NCBI RefSeq assembly: GCF_000238255.3
Contig: NZ_CP011039.1
Location: 1,351,001-1,415,000 of the forward strand
DNA: 64,000 nt
Direction: 5' to 3'
Origin: Pseudoalteromonas spongiae UST010723-006
Lineage (GTDB): Bacteria; Pseudomonadota; Gammaproteobacteria; Enterobacterales; Alteromonadaceae
The notes beneath the pieces are model-generated. The model ran no database searches and was not told where the DNA came from. It worked only from the letters and a program-made list of their open reading frames with translations. A program made the position numbers and the translations under genes. Positions 37,592 to 47,267 of this stretch are shown one piece after another (the first letter of the stretch is position 1; each line of letters begins with the position of its first letter).

Positions 37592-38032
37592 TTACGCTTT
37601 ATTATAAGTGCGGTGCGTTAGGTCTATGTAGGCTGTAAAAAATGCCGTTTCTTGAAACTTTTTAAGGCCGGTATCTTCAAAATCAATTGGCAACGGATTT
37701 TTCTTCAGCTGTTCTTTCATTGCCGTTGGATTAAGTAATACCACACGCATATCGTCAATCAGTTGCAGTGCCGCTTCAATTTTAAAGCCTTGTGGGCTGC
37801 CCGCGAATTTCCCTTTTTGTTGACGCTCTTTGATAGCAATGCTATCAACTTGGTAATCTTGCATTAGTTTTGCAAAATCAAACTGAAATTTACGGATTTC
37901 TTCAGCATCATCGCTTTTTGGTAATACAAATCGTGTTTGGCGCACATCACGAATATCAAATACATCGTTGTCTTTTGCTAATACACAAATTAAGGCTTCA
38001 GAGCCTTTAATTTCAACACCACATGTTCTCAT
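37592..38032 (-). CDS. DUF3010-like protein
   Basis: 146 residues, cytoplasmic. MRTCGVEIKGSEALICVL opens an RNase H-like strand pattern, followed by DSIAIKERQQKGKFAGSPQGFKIEAAL. The overall layout matches the DUF3010 family of gammaproteobacteria. No catalytic role is established and none is claimed. It stands between terminator and an unrelated nuclease-like gene. Confidence 0.8.
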   Translation of the reverse strand: MRTCGVEIKGSEALICVLAKDNDVFDIRDVRQTRFVLPKSDDAEEIRKFQFDFAKLMQDYQVDSIAIKERQQKGKFAGSPQGFKIEAALQLIDDMRVVLLNPTAMKEQLKKNPLPIDFEDTGLKKFQETAFFTAYIDLTHRTYNKA

Positions 38033-38127
38033 TGGGGCATTCCTAACTAAAAATTTTCGCTAGTTTACCACAGGCCTTATAAATAACATTAGTGTGTTCA
38101 GATAAATTACGATGATTAATGGCGCTG

Positions 38128-39048
38128 TTAGGAAAGGGTAATACAGACCATTGCATGATCGGTTGTTACGTTGATTTCGTCTTGGCTAATATGCTCGTCC
38201 TGCACCTTGAAATCAAGTGTACCCAAATTTAATTCACTTAAAATCGATTCAGGGCAAACGATGTAGTCGAGCACACTGCCTTTGCCATAATAATAGTGAG
38301 TTGGTTTACGGGTTTGTAATTGGCTCAAATAAAAGCTGTCGAGCAGTTTTAAATCGCCATCAAGGTCTTGTTTAAATTCAGTTTCTTCGGTAAAAAATGC
38401 TAAGTTCGATTGCACCGCTTGTTGATTAAAATCTCCCATAATAAAACTGGGAAGCGGGTGTTTAAGTTGCTGACTGATAAAATCAAAATACAGTGCCATG
38501 GCTTCATCGGCACGTTGTTTATCAGATAGTATTCGGCCAATATGGGAGATTGCGACAGGTGATATTTCGTCTGCGTTAGGCAGTTCGTCGGCAATGTCGG
38601 TTGCGCGTTTTGATTTTAAATGTGTGCCGTATAATCGTATATGGCCATATTCAGGGTGAGTGATTTCACAATTAATAATTTCACGCGACAGCGCCGACAT
38701 TTTTAAAAATGGCGGCACATCAATGCGCCTGACATTGGTAATAGGAAACCGCGATGCAATTAAAACAATTGGACGTTTATATAAATAAGGATTGTGCTCA
38801 TCGAGCGCAGGTTCATCGCAAATAGCAAAGTGGGGAAGCCCGCATTGGGCGATTAGTTCAGTTAATGCGCATACTGAGAACACTTCTTGAAAACAAATGA
38901 CATCGGGGCGGGTGTTTAATAACAATTGACTCAGCCACGCTTCTTTTTGCTGCCATTGCGCTTTAGTGTAGGTCGATTCGAAGTCATAAAAGCTGTAAGG
39001 TGGCTTGCAGTAATTGCATAAATTTAGAGAGGCTATGGTCAGTGACAT
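38128..39048 (-). CDS. Endonuclease/exonuclease/phosphatase-family protein
   Basis: 306 residues without a signal peptide. Motifs of the EEP superfamily: TIASLNLCNYC at the N-terminus, DVICFQEVF (metal-binding Glu), LYGTHLKS (catalytic His), FIMGDFNQQ (Asp/Asn pair), and TTDHAMVCITL at the C-terminus (His). All catalytic residues are kept. Substrate may be DNA, RNA or a phospho-compound; the sequence does not decide. Confidence 0.88.
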   Translation of the reverse strand: MSLTIASLNLCNYCKPPYSFYDFESTYTKAQWQQKEAWLSQLLLNTRPDVICFQEVFSVCALTELIAQCGLPHFAICDEPALDEHNPYLYKRPIVLIASRFPITNVRRIDVPPFLKMSALSREIINCEITHPEYGHIRLYGTHLKSKRATDIADELPNADEISPVAISHIGRILSDKQRADEAMALYFDFISQQLKHPLPSFIMGDFNQQAVQSNLAFFTEETEFKQDLDGDLKLLDSFYLSQLQTRKPTHYYYGKGSVLDYIVCPESILSELNLGTLDFKVQDEHISQDEINVTTDHAMVCITLS

Positions 39049-39280
39049 TGTCTTTACTTCGCTTGCTGATTACCCCTAAGTATGTGTGATTTGGAAAATT
39101 AGTCAATCGGCTCGGTTTCTCCTTGTAATTCATAATTTGCTAGTTAAAATAACTGTTTTACTTTCATGAGCCGAGTATTTAAGTAACCACACTTATTGTA
39201 AAAGTGTTTTGAATGCTGGACTCACTTTATTAACTGCATGTGATGCATTGTAGGCATCACCACTGTAGCAAGGACAAAAC
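39049..39280 (+). promoter_or_regulatory. thrS leader region
   Basis: A 232-base gap before thrS. TCGGCTC (39107-39113) can pair with GAGCCGA (39168-39174), enclosing a small AGTTA/TAACT hairpin. A folded leader upstream of thrS recalls the autogenous operator of E. coli thrS, but no tRNA-like anticodon arm is convincing. AAGGAC precedes the ATG. Confidence 0.35.
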
Positions 39281-41191
39281 ATGCCAATTATTACTCTTCC
39301 AGATGGCTCACAACGAGCATTTGATAATCCTGTTTCTGTATTAGACGTTGCACTAGACATCGGCCCTGGTTTAGCTAAAGCAACCATTGCTGGTCGTATC
39401 AATGGCGAACGTGTAGACGCATGCCAGCTAATCACCGAAGACAGCCAGCTGGAAATCATTACCGCAAAAGATGACGATGGTTTAGAAATCATTCGTCACT
39501 CATGTGCTCACCTATTAGGTCATGCAATTAAGCAGCTTTACCCAGATGTTAAAATGGCGATTGGTCCAACAATCGACAACGGTTTTTACTACGACATCGA
39601 TATGGAGCACTCATTAACAGCGGAAGATCTAGAAAAACTAGAAAAGCGTATGTTAGAACTTGCGAAAACAAATTACGACGTTGTTAAAAAAGTTGTTACT
39701 TGGCAAGAAGCGCGCGATGCATTTGAAGCGCGTGGTGAAACGTACAAGATGGAAATCTTAGACGAAAACATCAGCCGTGATGATACTCCAGGTCTATACC
39801 ACCACGAAGAATACATTGATATGTGTCGTGGTCCACACGTACCTAATATGAAATTCTGTCAGCACTTTAAAATTATGAAAGTGGCAGGTGCATACTGGCG
39901 TGGTGACTCAGATAACAAAATGCTACAACGTGTTTATGGCACAGCGTGGGCAGATAAAAAACAATTAAAAGCGTATTTAAAGCGTCTTGAAGAAGCAGAA
40001 AAACGTGATCACCGTAAAATTGGTAAAGCACTGGATTTATGGCACTGGCAAGAAGAAGCGCCAGGCATGGTGTTTTGGCACAATGACGGCTGGAGCATTT
40101 ACCGCGAGCTAGAAGACTTTGTGCGTGAGAAACTGCGCGAATATAAGTACGAAGAAGTAAAAGGCCCATTAATGATGGACCGTGTACTTTGGGAAAAATC
40201 AGGTCACTGGGATAAATATGGCGATGCGATGTTTACCACTGAATCTGAAAAGCGCGAATATGCGATTAAGCCAATGAACTGTCCAGGTCACGTTCAGATC
40301 TTTAACCAAGGTTTAAAATCATACCGTGATTTACCACTGCGTATGGCTGAATTTGGTTGTTGTCACCGTAACGAACCATCGGGTGCACTACACGGCCTAA
40401 TGCGTGTACGTGGCTTTACACAAGACGATGCGCACGTATTCTGTACTGAAGAGCAGGTAATGGAAGAAGTATCATCGTGTATCAAAATGGTATACGACAC
40501 ATACGAAACATTCGGCTTCGAAAAAATCGTGGTAAAACTATCAACGCGTCCGGAAAAGCGCATTGGTGAAGACGAAATGTGGGACAAGTCAGAAAAAGCA
40601 CTGGCTGATGCACTTGATGCAAATGGTATTGAATTTGAATACCTACCAGGTGAAGGTGCATTCTACGGTCCGAAAATTGAATTCACATTATACGACTGTT
40701 TAGAGCGTGCGTGGCAATGTGGTACGGTTCAGTTAGACTTTGCATTACCAGGTCGTTTAGGTGCAACTTATGTTGCAGAAAATAACGAACGTAAAACGCC
40801 AGTGATGATACACCGTGCGATTTTAGGTTCAATTGAGCGTTTCATCGGTATTTTAACTGAAGAATATGCGGGATTATTCCCAACTTGGTTGGCACCAAAA
40901 CAGGTTGTTGTAATGAATATTACCGATAAACAGTCTGAATATGTTACAGAAGTTGTAGAAAAATTGAATAATCTTGGATTTAGAGCCTGTGCTGACTTGA
41001 GAAATGAGAAGATAGGCTTTAAAATTCGCGAGCATACTTTAAAACGTATTCCGTATTTACTAGTTGTTGGTGATAAAGAAGTAGAACAACAAGAACTAGC
41101 AGTTAGAACACGTACTGGTGAAGACCTTGGCAAGTTATCAGTTGATGACTTTATTGCTAAGCTTGCTGAAGAAGTTAAAAATAGAAAATAA
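39281..41191 (+). CDS. thrS: Threonyl-tRNA synthetase
   Basis: Charges tRNA-Thr. 636 residues, close to the 642 of E. coli. N-terminal TGS domain ([20 protein letters not shown]), editing domain with [11 protein letters not shown] and the CRGPHVPN zinc-type motif, class II core ([37 protein letters not shown]), whose Cys and two His bind the active-site zinc, and the anticodon domain. First gene of thrS-infC-rpmI-rplT. Confidence 0.98.
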   Translation: MPIITLPDGSQRAFDNPVSVLDVALDIGPGLAKATIAGRINGERVDACQLITEDSQLEIITAKDDDGLEIIRHSCAHLLGHAIKQLYPDVKMAIGPTIDNGFYYDIDMEHSLTAEDLEKLEKRMLELAKTNYDVVKKVVTWQEARDAFEARGETYKMEILDENISRDDTPGLYHHEEYIDMCRGPHVPNMKFCQHFKIMKVAGAYWRGDSDNKMLQRVYGTAWADKKQLKAYLKRLEEAEKRDHRKIGKALDLWHWQEEAPGMVFWHNDGWSIYRELEDFVREKLREYKYEEVKGPLMMDRVLWEKSGHWDKYGDAMFTTESEKREYAIKPMNCPGHVQIFNQGLKSYRDLPLRMAEFGCCHRNEPSGALHGLMRVRGFTQDDAHVFCTEEQVMEEVSSCIKMVYDTYETFGFEKIVVKLSTRPEKRIGEDEMWDKSEKALADALDANGIEFEYLPGEGAFYGPKIEFTLYDCLERAWQCGTVQLDFALPGRLGATYVAENNERKTPVMIHRAILGSIERFIGILTEEYAGLFPTWLAPKQVVVMNITDKQSEYVTEVVEKLNNLGFRACADLRNEKIGFKIREHTLKRIPYLLVVGDKEVEQQELAVRTRTGEDLGKLSVDDFIAKLAEEVKNRK

Positions 41192-41268
41192 AATAGTGCA
41201 AGGTGTGTATAAATAATGTACATTACGCACCTTGTTTTTAATCTTGGTATTTCGTGGAGGAACGAACC

Positions 41269-41811
41269 ATTAGAGGCGGAAAAAAGGGCCCAGCGGCTCA
41301 AAAAAATCGTATCAACGAAGAAATTACAGCAAAAGAAGTCCGTTTAGTCGGCTTTGAAGGTGAGCCATTAGGCGTAGTTAGCCTGCAAGAAGCATTTGAT
41401 AAAGCAGATGCTGCCGGTGTTGATTTAGTTGAAATTAGCCCAAATGCAGAGCCACCTGTTTGTAAAGTGATGGATTTCGGTAAGTTCATCTTTGAAAAAA
41501 GCAAAGCACAAAAAGAACAAAAGAAAAAGCAGAAGCAGATCCAGATTAAGGAAATCAAATTCCGTCCAGGTACTGACATCGGTGATTATCAAGTTAAATT
41601 ACGCAATTTAACTAAGTTCTTAGAAGCGGGCGATAAAGCAAAAGTTACTATTCGTTTCCGTGGTCGTGAAATGGCGCACCAAGAAATCGGTATTGATTTA
41701 TTAAACCGCATTAAAGACGATTTACAAGACATCGCTCAAGTTGAGTCTTTCCCTAAAAAAGTGGAAGGCCGTCAAATGATTATGATGTTATCACCAATTG
41801 CTAAAAAGTAA
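41269..41811 (+). CDS. infC: Translation initiation factor IF-3, AUU start
   Basis: Binds the 30S subunit and checks start-codon pairing. The start is placed at ATT, 41269-41271: GGAGG lies at 41256-41260, eight bases upstream, and the product then begins (M)[18 protein letters not shown] as in other IF-3 proteins. A GTG at 41254 would put the Shine-Dalgarno inside the gene. 180 residues. IF-3 represses its own non-AUG start, so the AUU implies autoregulation. Motifs [19 protein letters not shown] and [14 protein letters not shown] are intact. Confidence 0.95.
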   Translation: MRGGKKGPAAQKNRINEEITAKEVRLVGFEGEPLGVVSLQEAFDKADAAGVDLVEISPNAEPPVCKVMDFGKFIFEKSKAQKEQKKKQKQIQIKEIKFRPGTDIGDYQVKLRNLTKFLEAGDKAKVTIRFRGREMAHQEIGIDLLNRIKDDLQDIAQVESFPKKVEGRQMIMMLSPIAKK

Positions 41812-41839
41812 TGGTGCAAAGATAAACTAGGTATAAAGT

Positions 41840-41981
41840 GAGGCTTTTAGCCTCCACCTTGTTTAGCCGGTTAAAGTGAACTTTGTTCCACCGGTAATTG
41901 GTAGTAAGTTAGGCCTGCAAAGTGAATGTAAATTCCGCCTACTTGCTGAATATTAAAGCAATATCAATTGGAGTTATTGCA
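41840..41981 (+). promoter_or_regulatory. Folded leader between infC and rpmI
   Basis: Several stems can form: GAGGCT/AGCCTC, CCGGT/ACCGG, and AGGC/GCCT before the rpmI ribosome site. In Enterobacteria and Bacillus the L20 protein represses rpmI-rplT through RNA structure in this place. The analogy is positional only. Confidence 0.4.
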
Positions 41982-42182
41982 ATGGGCTATAAATTAAAAA
42001 GCCACAGAGGTGCTGCAAAGCGCTTCAAAAAGACTGCTTCAGGCGGTTTCAAGCGTAAACAAGCGCACTTACGTCACATTCTGACTAAGAAATCTTCTAA
42101 GCGTAAGCTTCACTTACGTCCTAAGGCTATGGTTCATAAGAACGATATCGGCCTTATCAACCGTATGTTACCATTCGCTTAA
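41982..42182 (+). CDS. rpmI: 50S ribosomal protein L35
   Basis: 66 residues, highly basic. Start at ATG 41982 with GGAG upstream; the frame opens earlier but the extra residues are not L35-like. [20 protein letters not shown] and [20 protein letters not shown] are diagnostic. Ends 15 bases before rplT. Confidence 0.98.
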   Translation: MGYKLKSHRGAAKRFKKTASGGFKRKQAHLRHILTKKSSKRKLHLRPKAMVHKNDIGLINRMLPFA

Positions 42183-42197
42183 TAGGGGTTTTTAGTC

Positions 42198-42557
42198 ATG
42201 GCAAGAGTTAAACGCGGTGTTATCGCACGTGCACGTCACAAGAAAGTTTTAAAGCAAGCTAAAGGTTACTACGGAGCACGTTCACGTGTTTATCGCGTAG
42301 CGTTCCAAGCAGTAACTAAAGCAGGTCAATACGCTTACCGCGACCGTCGCGCTAAGAAACGTACTTTCCGTCAATTATGGATTGCACGTATCAACGCGGC
42401 AGCACGTCAGAACGGTCTATCTTACAGCCGTTTCATTAACGGTCTTAAGAAGTCATCTGTTGAAATCGATCGTAAGATCCTTGCAGATATCGCTGTATAC
42501 GACCAAGTAGCTTTCGCAGCACTAGTTGCTAAAGCAAAAGAAGGTCTAGCTGCTTAA
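42198..42557 (+). CDS. rplT: 50S ribosomal protein L20
   Basis: 119 residues, basic. [36 protein letters not shown] and [19 protein letters not shown] match L20 throughout. It nucleates 50S assembly on 23S rRNA and in many bacteria represses rpmI-rplT translation. Last gene before a strong terminator. Confidence 0.98.
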   Translation: MARVKRGVIARARHKKVLKQAKGYYGARSRVYRVAFQAVTKAGQYAYRDRRAKKRTFRQLWIARINAAARQNGLSYSRFINGLKKSSVEIDRKILADIAVYDQVAFAALVAKAKEGLAA

Positions 42558-42584
42558 TCTTTGATTAAAACGCTTTACAGATTT

Positions 42585-42609
42585 AAAGGGAGCTTTTGCT
42601 CCCTTTTTT
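42585..42609 (+). terminator. Terminator of thrS-infC-rpmI-rplT
   Basis: AAAGGGAGC and GCTCCCTTT flank a 4-base TTTT loop, followed by more T. It lies 47 bases before the heptamer array. Confidence 0.92.
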
Positions 42610-42655
42610 AATTTCTAAGTATTGAGTGTTCAGATTTAAGATTTCAGAATACTCC

Positions 42656-43194
42656 AGAACCCAGAACCCAGAACCCAGAACCCAGAACCCAGAACCCAGA
42701 ACCCAGAACCCAGAACCCAGAACCCAGAACCCAGAACCCAGAACCCAGAACCCAGAACCCAGAACCCAGAACCCAGAACCCAGAACCCAGAACCCAGAAC
42801 CCAGAACCCAGAACCCAGAACCCAGAACCCAGAACCCAGAACCCAGAACCCAGAACCCAGAACCCAGAACCCAGAACCCAGAACCCAGAACCCAGAACCC
42901 AGAACCCAGAACCCAGAACCCAGAACCCAGAACCCAGAACCCAGAACCCAGAACCCAGAACCCAGAACCCAGAACCCAGAACCCAGAACCCAGAACCCAG
43001 AACCCAGAACCCAGAACCCAGAACCCAGAACCCAGAACCCAGAACCCAGAACCCAGAACCCAGAACCCAGAACCCAGAACCCAGAACCCAGAACCCAGAA
43101 CCCAGAACCCAGAACCCAGAACCCAGAACCCAGAACCCAGAACCCAGAACCCAGAACCCAGAACCCAGAACCCAGAACCCAGAACCCAGAACCC
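42656..43194. repeat. Tandem array of 77 AGAACCC heptamers
   Basis: 539 bases made of 77 perfect copies of a 7-base unit, AGAACCC (GGGTTCT on the minus strand); no variant copy is seen. The minus strand has runs of GGG separated by TTCT, the pattern of G-quadruplex and telomere-like DNA. The array starts 47 bases after the rplT terminator, and its last C (43194) is the third base of the SDR stop codon TAG. Any SDR transcript that continues would carry a GGGUUCU RNA repeat. The plus-strand open frame through it (repeating RTQNPEP) is a by-product of 7-base periodicity. Confidence 0.97.
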
Positions 43195-44021
43195 TATCTC
43201 GACTTGGTTAAAATGCTGTCCATTAAGCGGGTCGATAAAATACGCTTTAAGTAGCCAAATAAATAGGTAGGGAAGGTCACGTAGTAGCGTGGTTTCGCAC
43301 GTTTTGCTTCAATGGCATGCAGTAACTTTTTATAAACCGCTTCTGGGCCAAGTGTAAATGGTTGCGCTTTACCTTTTACTTCAAGACGTGCCTGTTGTTT
43401 TAAATAGTTTTCATAGTGGGCACTGTTTTCAGCGTCAATCTCAGCACTAAAAAATGCGGCTAATGCGTTGTCTCTAAATTTCGATTCAATTGGCCCAGGC
43501 TCAATTAAACTAACCTGAATATTGGTATCTGATAGCTCTTGGCGCAGAGTGTCGGTTAAGCCTTCTAGTGCAAATTTACTGGCATTATAGGCACCACGAT
43601 AAGGTAAAGTGACTAAACCTAACACAGATGAATTTTGAATAATGCGGCCTTGGCCACGTTCACGCATATGCTTTATGGCTAGGCAGGTTAAATGGTGCCA
43701 ACCGAATAAATTGGTTTCAAATTGGGTTCTCAGTGCATGTGTTGGCAAGTCTTCTACTGCGCCCGGCTGGCCATATGCACCGTTATTAAATAGCACATCA
43801 ATATGACCGAGAATATCGAGCGCTTGGCGATAACCACTTTCAATACTGGCTTCACTCGCAAGGTCGAGCTGGACACTGTGAATACCTTCTTGTTGTAGGC
43901 GCGCAACGTCTTCTAATTTACGGCAAGTTGCGACGACCTTATAGCCACGTTCAACGAGCGCTTTTGCACAGTAATAGCCAATGCCGCTTGAACTACCTGT
44001 TATTAGTACTGTTTTAGTCAT
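43194..44021 (-). CDS. Short-chain dehydrogenase/reductase
   Basis: 275 residues, classical SDR. Cofactor motif TGSSSGIGYYCAK (8-20), NNGAYGQ in place of the usual NNAG, catalytic Ser in IIQNSSVLG, and YNASK with catalytic Tyr and Lys. Arg near the end of strand 2 (ATCRKLED) suggests NADP. Stop TAG at 43194-43196 uses the first base of the heptamer array, so nothing but repeat DNA follows the coding region. Substrate unknown; long-chain members are often retinol- or steroid-dehydrogenase-like by annotation only. Confidence 0.92.
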   Translation of the reverse strand: MTKTVLITGSSSGIGYYCAKALVERGYKVVATCRKLEDVARLQQEGIHSVQLDLASEASIESGYRQALDILGHIDVLFNNGAYGQPGAVEDLPTHALRTQFETNLFGWHHLTCLAIKHMRERGQGRIIQNSSVLGLVTLPYRGAYNASKFALEGLTDTLRQELSDTNIQVSLIEPGPIESKFRDNALAAFFSAEIDAENSAHYENYLKQQARLEVKGKAQPFTLGPEAVYKKLLHAIEAKRAKPRYYVTFPTYLFGYLKRILSTRLMDSILTKSR

Positions 44022-44127
44022 ATGTTCTGATTTTAAAGAATAATTGGCCCTACCTTAACGCGTTCAATTGCAAATTCAAGTTAATTTGATTACCGTAAAG
44101 CCAAATTATTATAAAGAAATAACACGC

Positions 44128-45885
44128 ATGTTTTTAAACGCTTTATTACTGACTGCGAGCCTTTCTGCAGTTGACCACTTACCGCCACTTACCGCGTGGC
44201 AAGGGCAAAGTGAACGCCTATTACAACCAACCAATCCACTGGCAACACAATTTGAACGTTCAGGTGGTATGGAATCCCCTAATTATCACGATACCATGGT
44301 GTATCTCGATAAACTGGTTGAGGCAAATAGTAAGCAGTTTAAAATCGAGTCGATTGGTACCAGTGACGCGGGTCGGCCAATAAAAATGCTTATCGCCAGT
44401 GAAACAGGTCAAATCGATAACAATAAAGCGACTATTTTGCTACAAGCGGGTATTCACTCTGGTGAAATAGATGGCAAAGATGCCACCTTTATGTTGCTGC
44501 GTGATATCGCTCAAGGGCAGCGAAATGATATTTTAAAACGCGTAAATTTACTGTTTATTCCGATTTTAAATGTCGATGGACATGAAAATGCGAGCCGCTT
44601 TAACCGTATTAATCAGCGTGGTCCTGAGGTCATGGGGTTTCGTACTAATGGTCGCAATTTAAACTTAAACCGAGATTACACTAAGCTTGAAACCCCTGGC
44701 GTTCAGGCGGTGATGCGCGTGATTAATCAATATCAACCAGATATGTACGTTGATATGCATGTAACCGACGGTGCGGACTATCAGTATGATATTACCTATG
44801 GCTCAACGCCTAGTTTCGCTTCGGAATCACCAAAAATTGCGCAATTTATTACAGAAAAGATCAATCCGGTAATTGACGCGAAACTGTCACGTTTTGGCCA
44901 TATCCCAGGCCCACTGGTGTTTGTTATGAATAAGCGTGAAATGAGCGAAGGTCTAGCAGGTTGGGTTGCCACGCCGCGCTATTCTAATGGCTGGGGTGAT
45001 ATTACTAATTTGCCAACCATTTTATTAGAAAATCATTCATTAAAACCATACAAACAACGTGTACTTGGCACTTACGTATTTTTAGATGGTGTGATTGATG
45101 CCGTTTCAAATAATTTGAGCAAGTTACGCCGCACAGTGAAAATTGAAAAAGACTTTATGCCGCGTGAATTAGTTGTTGCCCGTAGTTATAGCAAGGTACC
45201 GGTAAATATTGACTTTTTGGGTATTGAATATGAAAAGTACTTCAGCGAATTAAGCGCTCAACAAGAAGTGCGTTACACAGGTAAGGCAAAAACGTACAAA
45301 GGGTTACCGGTTTTTTGGCGTAAAGAGGTGGTTGAAAAAGTGAAAGTGCCTGCCGCATATTATTTACCAAAAGCGTGGAGTAATATCGCAGCAAAATTAC
45401 AGCAACATGGTATTAAGCTTGAGCGTGCCTATGGTGTTGTAAATAACTTAAAAGCAATTACGGTTACCGATCACACTTTTTCATCAACACCATTTGAAAG
45501 CCGATTGCAGGTATCTGGCCAATTTGAGTATTCAAATGCCGCTAAAGTTGATTTAAGTACGTATTACAAAATAAGCACTGCGCAACCAAATGGTAAATTG
45601 GCGGTGCATTTACTGCAACCAGAAGCGGAAGACTCGTTCTTTAAGTGGGGCTTTTTTAATAGTATCTTTCAACGCACTGAATATTCAGAAAACTATGCGT
45701 TATTGCCGTTTGCAGAAAAAATGCTAGCAAATGACCCAGCGTTGAAGCGTGCGTTTGACGAAAAGCTAGACAGCGATAGTGAGTTTAAAAACAGCGCGCA
45801 AAAACGTTTAGCGTGGCTGTACAGCAAAACCCCATTTTACGATGGCGGGTACTTAAATTACCCCGTTTTAATTGAGTATGAGTGA
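44128..45885 (+). CDS. Secreted M14 zinc carboxypeptidase
   Basis: 585 residues from the ATG at 44128, chosen for the signal peptide MFLNALLLTASLSA. An in-frame ATG at 44068 would place 20 non-signal residues before it. Zinc ligands HSGEIDGK (His, Glu) and DMHVTDG (His), substrate-binding GRNLNLNRDY, and the catalytic Glu in ILLENHSLKPY are intact. It probably trims C-terminal residues of peptides in the periplasm or outside. Two bases separate its stop from the next ATG. Confidence 0.88.
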   Translation: MFLNALLLTASLSAVDHLPPLTAWQGQSERLLQPTNPLATQFERSGGMESPNYHDTMVYLDKLVEANSKQFKIESIGTSDAGRPIKMLIASETGQIDNNKATILLQAGIHSGEIDGKDATFMLLRDIAQGQRNDILKRVNLLFIPILNVDGHENASRFNRINQRGPEVMGFRTNGRNLNLNRDYTKLETPGVQAVMRVINQYQPDMYVDMHVTDGADYQYDITYGSTPSFASESPKIAQFITEKINPVIDAKLSRFGHIPGPLVFVMNKREMSEGLAGWVATPRYSNGWGDITNLPTILLENHSLKPYKQRVLGTYVFLDGVIDAVSNNLSKLRRTVKIEKDFMPRELVVARSYSKVPVNIDFLGIEYEKYFSELSAQQEVRYTGKAKTYKGLPVFWRKEVVEKVKVPAAYYLPKAWSNIAAKLQQHGIKLERAYGVVNNLKAITVTDHTFSSTPFESRLQVSGQFEYSNAAKVDLSTYYKISTAQPNGKLAVHLLQPEAEDSFFKWGFFNSIFQRTEYSENYALLPFAEKMLANDPALKRAFDEKLDSDSEFKNSAQKRLAWLYSKTPFYDGGYLNYPVLIEYE

Positions 45886-45887
45886 TT

Positions 45888-46532
45888 ATGTTAGACGTTT
45901 TTACAAATCCTGTTACGCCGTTTGCACAAAATGCTAATTTATTAGTGTGTAAAACAACTAAACATGCTGCAATTATTGATCCCGGTGGGGATATTGAAAA
46001 GTTAATCGCGGCAATTAATAGTGCAAATGCCTCACTAAAAGCGATTTTATTAACACATGGTCATTTAGATCATGTTGGTGCTGCGAAGCAATTGGCCGAA
46101 ACTTACGATGTGGACATTGTTGGTCCTCATCTAGGCGATAAGTTTTGGCTAGATGCATTGCCACGACAAAGTGAAATGTTTAACTTTCCGCTTGCTGAGG
46201 TGTTTACCCCTAATACCTGGCTAGCGGACGGTGATACCTTTTCATTTGGTGAAATCACCCTAGAAGTGCGTTTTACCCCAGGGCATACGCCAGGTCACGT
46301 TGTTTTCATTGAACATGACTCTAAACAGATATTCGTTGGTGATGTTTTGTTTAACGGTTCGGTAGGGCGCACTGATTTTCCAGGTGGCAATGCACAGCAG
46401 CTAAAGCAGTCGATTGAATCACAGATTTATTCGCTGCAAGAGGATTATACGGTTCACCCAGGTCATGGGCCAACCACAACTGTAGGTCATGAAAAACGTA
46501 CCAACCCATTTACCAGTGGTCGCTTTGGCTAA
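45888..46532 (+). CDS. Metallo-beta-lactamase-fold hydrolase (GloB/YcbL-like)
   Basis: 214 residues from the ATG at 45888; a GTG at 45882 would overlap the peptidase stop. Binuclear metal site THGHLDHVGAAK, GHTPGHVVFIE, GDVLFNGSVGRTD and HPGHGP are intact. It is the single-domain glyoxalase II type seen in YcbL. Likely hydrolyses a thioester such as S-lactoylglutathione; true substrate unproven. Two bases after the M14 gene, so likely one transcript. Confidence 0.88.
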   Translation: MLDVFTNPVTPFAQNANLLVCKTTKHAAIIDPGGDIEKLIAAINSANASLKAILLTHGHLDHVGAAKQLAETYDVDIVGPHLGDKFWLDALPRQSEMFNFPLAEVFTPNTWLADGDTFSFGEITLEVRFTPGHTPGHVVFIEHDSKQIFVGDVLFNGSVGRTDFPGGNAQQLKQSIESQIYSLQEDYTVHPGHGPTTTVGHEKRTNPFTSGRFG

Positions 46533-46610
46533 ATTATTAATAAATCAGCAGACGCAAAGACTATTGTATAGTATTATTTAACCATTAATGAGTAAATTTA
46601 AGAATAAGCT

Positions 46611-47069
46611 ATGTCATTAAACCAAGTAGATCGTCAAATACTCGCATTGATTCAAAAAGACGCGAGCTTATCAACGGCAGAGATTGCCGACAAAGTAGGG
46701 CTATCACAGTCTCCTTGTTGGCGTCGTATTTCTCGTTTAGAACAAGAAGGATACATTAAAGGCAAGGTAGCGATTTTAGAGCCGAAAAAACTCGGTTTTG
46801 ATATGTTGGTTTACGCGCATGTGCGCCTGTCTAGCCATGGCCGCGCGCAGCTAGCTGAATTTGAAGAACTTATTCAAAGCTATGATGAAGTAACTGAGTG
46901 TTACACCATGGCAGGCACTATGGACTTTATGCTTCGTATTATTTCAAAAGGCATTGAAGGCTATGAGCAGTTTGTGCGTGATAAATTATTAAGTTTAGAT
47001 TACGTTCAAGAAGTACACTCGAACGTAACCATGACCTGCGTAAAGCGCTCAACTTCGCTGCCGTTATAA
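46611..47069 (+). CDS. Lrp/AsnC-family regulator
   Basis: 152 residues. N-terminal helix-turn-helix (VDRQILALIQKDASLSTAEIADKVGLSQSPCWRRISRLE) and C-terminal RAM domain (MLVYAHVRLSSHGRA, MAGTMDFMLRI) for amino-acid sensing and octamer formation. Follows the MBL gene by 78 bases. The regulon is not obvious. Confidence 0.93.
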   Translation: MSLNQVDRQILALIQKDASLSTAEIADKVGLSQSPCWRRISRLEQEGYIKGKVAILEPKKLGFDMLVYAHVRLSSHGRAQLAEFEELIQSYDEVTECYTMAGTMDFMLRIISKGIEGYEQFVRDKLLSLDYVQEVHSNVTMTCVKRSTSLPL

Positions 47070-47122
47070 TTTTGAGTTATTGAGCACTACAACGGGGCTC
47101 ACAGTTAACAAAATTTGTATTT

Positions 47123-47147
47123 AAACCGCCTTTAGGCGGTTTTTTTG
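47123..47147 (+). terminator. Terminator after Lrp gene
   Basis: AAACCGCC and GGCGGTTT flank a TTTA loop, followed by T. Confidence 0.9.
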
Positions 47148-47267
47148 TGAAATTTAATAAATTGTTATAAATCGTCGATTCTGCTAAACTTCGCGCCCTC
47201 AAAATAGACTAAAATAAACGCATTACAGCAAGTTTTGCTCAATGTTGTGCTACTCAATGGGAGATCC

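Noticed and set aside
42656..43194. CRISPR array
   Set aside because: The unit is seven bases with no spacers and no cas genes are near.
42626..43270. A 214-residue open frame with a repeated RTQNPEP peptide
   Set aside because: It is produced by the 7-base repeat, which keeps all three phases free of stops. The start has no ribosome site and the frame runs into the SDR gene on the other strand.
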